A stretch of DNA of 64,000 nt from Halovivax limisalsi (lineage in GTDB: Archaea; Halobacteriota; Halobacteria; Halobacteriales; Natrialbaceae). Below the pieces are notes generated by a model, which worked only from the letters and a program-made list of their open reading frames with translations, did not search any database and was not told the DNA's origin. Shown here piece after piece: positions 63,770-64,000 of the stretch. Location: NCBI RefSeq assembly GCF_023093535.1, contig NZ_CP095757.1:2108001-2172000 (forward strand), given 5' to 3'. Each line of letters starts with the position of its first letter. Position 1 is the stretch's first letter. A program made the translations under genes and the position numbers.

Positions 63770-64000
63770 TCAGGCGTCGCCGGCCGCGGCGTCCGTCGGG
63801 TCGGCCGGACAGCCCTCGGGCCGCTCGTCGGTCGGCTCTCGACCGGGCTCGTCTCCGACGTCGATCGTGCTCCCGTGGGTTTCCTCGAGGCCCCCGTGGA
63901 AGTCCGTCGAGAACGCGGTATCGGCGACGTCGACGGTCGTGGCGGCGCCGTTGGCGCCGGCGGAGATCGCGTAGTGACGACCGTTCATGGCGAGATCGCA
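63770..64000 (-). CDS. Paralogous beta-helix protein, 5' part off the window
   Basis: Only the last 76 codons are visible; the frame stays open through the right edge. CDLAMNGRHYAISAGANG is nearly the same as CDLATNGRHYAIVAGANG in the neighbouring gene, and TDFHGGLEETHGSTIDVGDE matches the next repeat. The protein ends soon after the EGCP motif, so it lacks the roughly 95-residue C-terminal domain of its neighbour. Tandem duplication with domain loss or gain is likely. Confidence 0.75.
   Translation of the reverse strand, partial: CDLAMNGRHYAISAGANGAATTVDVADTAFSTDFHGGLEETHGSTIDVGDEPGREPTDERPEGCPADPTDAAAGDA

Overview
The window is from a halophilic archaeon (class Halobacteria). Supporting signs are the high G+C, acidic predicted proteins, leaderless-looking starts with TATA-like boxes about 25 bp upstream, archaeal information-processing genes (TFB, XPB/Rad25, SRP19, Gar1, Dph2, Dph6, MptA, ArfC, presenilin-type protease), PGF-CTERM and Tat export signals, and many families seen only in haloarchaea (HalOD1, HTH-10/Bat regulators, DUF373, DUF5791, DUF5805, DUF7344, HFX_2341 family, salactin). 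I cannot fix the genus.

Layout. 1-20.6 kb is mostly housekeeping: a truncated asparagine-synthase-like gene, a PHP phosphoesterase, aconitase, a DUF5791 protein, a GH2-like protein lacking the expected catalytic glutamates, a long coiled-coil protein, a HalOD1 protein, a DUF373 membrane protein, Dph6, a sugar nucleotidyltransferase, a two-part D-lactate-dehydrogenase-type FAD/Fe-S enzyme, an exported bactofilin-like protein, a short FAD oxidoreductase, an HFX_2341 regulator, a TFB-cyclin-like orphan, and tRNA-Ile(GAT) followed by an array of tRNA 3'-end copies with co-varying hairpins. 20.6-31.5 kb holds a DUF255 protein, a TrmB regulator, MptA, a small zinc ribbon, the actin homologue salactin beside a CdpA-like membrane protein, Dph2, an MBL-fold hydrolase and a long coiled-coil protein.

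31.5-35.3 kb is a gene-poor, relatively AT-rich island around a DUF5805 and tyrosine-recombinase pair. 35.3-49.2 kb carries a BtuFCD-type cobalamin/metal-chelate importer, SRP19-Gar1, a presenilin-type protease, CysS, DUF7523, an HD hydrolase joined to ArfC by a ladder of three overlapping 10-codon ORFs, a Tat-exported metzincin, a winged-helix regulator and the trehalose operon otsAB. 49.2-64 kb has two HTH-10 (Bat-type) regulators, GlmS behind a possible coupled leader ORF, Rad25/XPB, TFB, a DUF7344 membrane regulator and two tandem exported beta-helix proteins, the second cut by the window edge.

Genes that work together: dph2 and dph6 (diphthamide on aEF2); srp19 and gar1 (overlapping, two RNP proteins); btuF/btuC/btuD (divergent importer); arfC (riboflavin/F420 precursor) with the HD gene; otsA and otsB (trehalose from UDP/ADP-glucose and glucose-6-P); salactin and the CdpA-like gene (cytoskeleton/division). 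I saw no CRISPR array, rRNA or intact insertion sequence. The least explained items are the covarying tRNA-derived hairpin array (19.6-19.9 kb), the micro-ORF ladder (43.6 kb) and the 18-bp palindrome on the salactin start codon.
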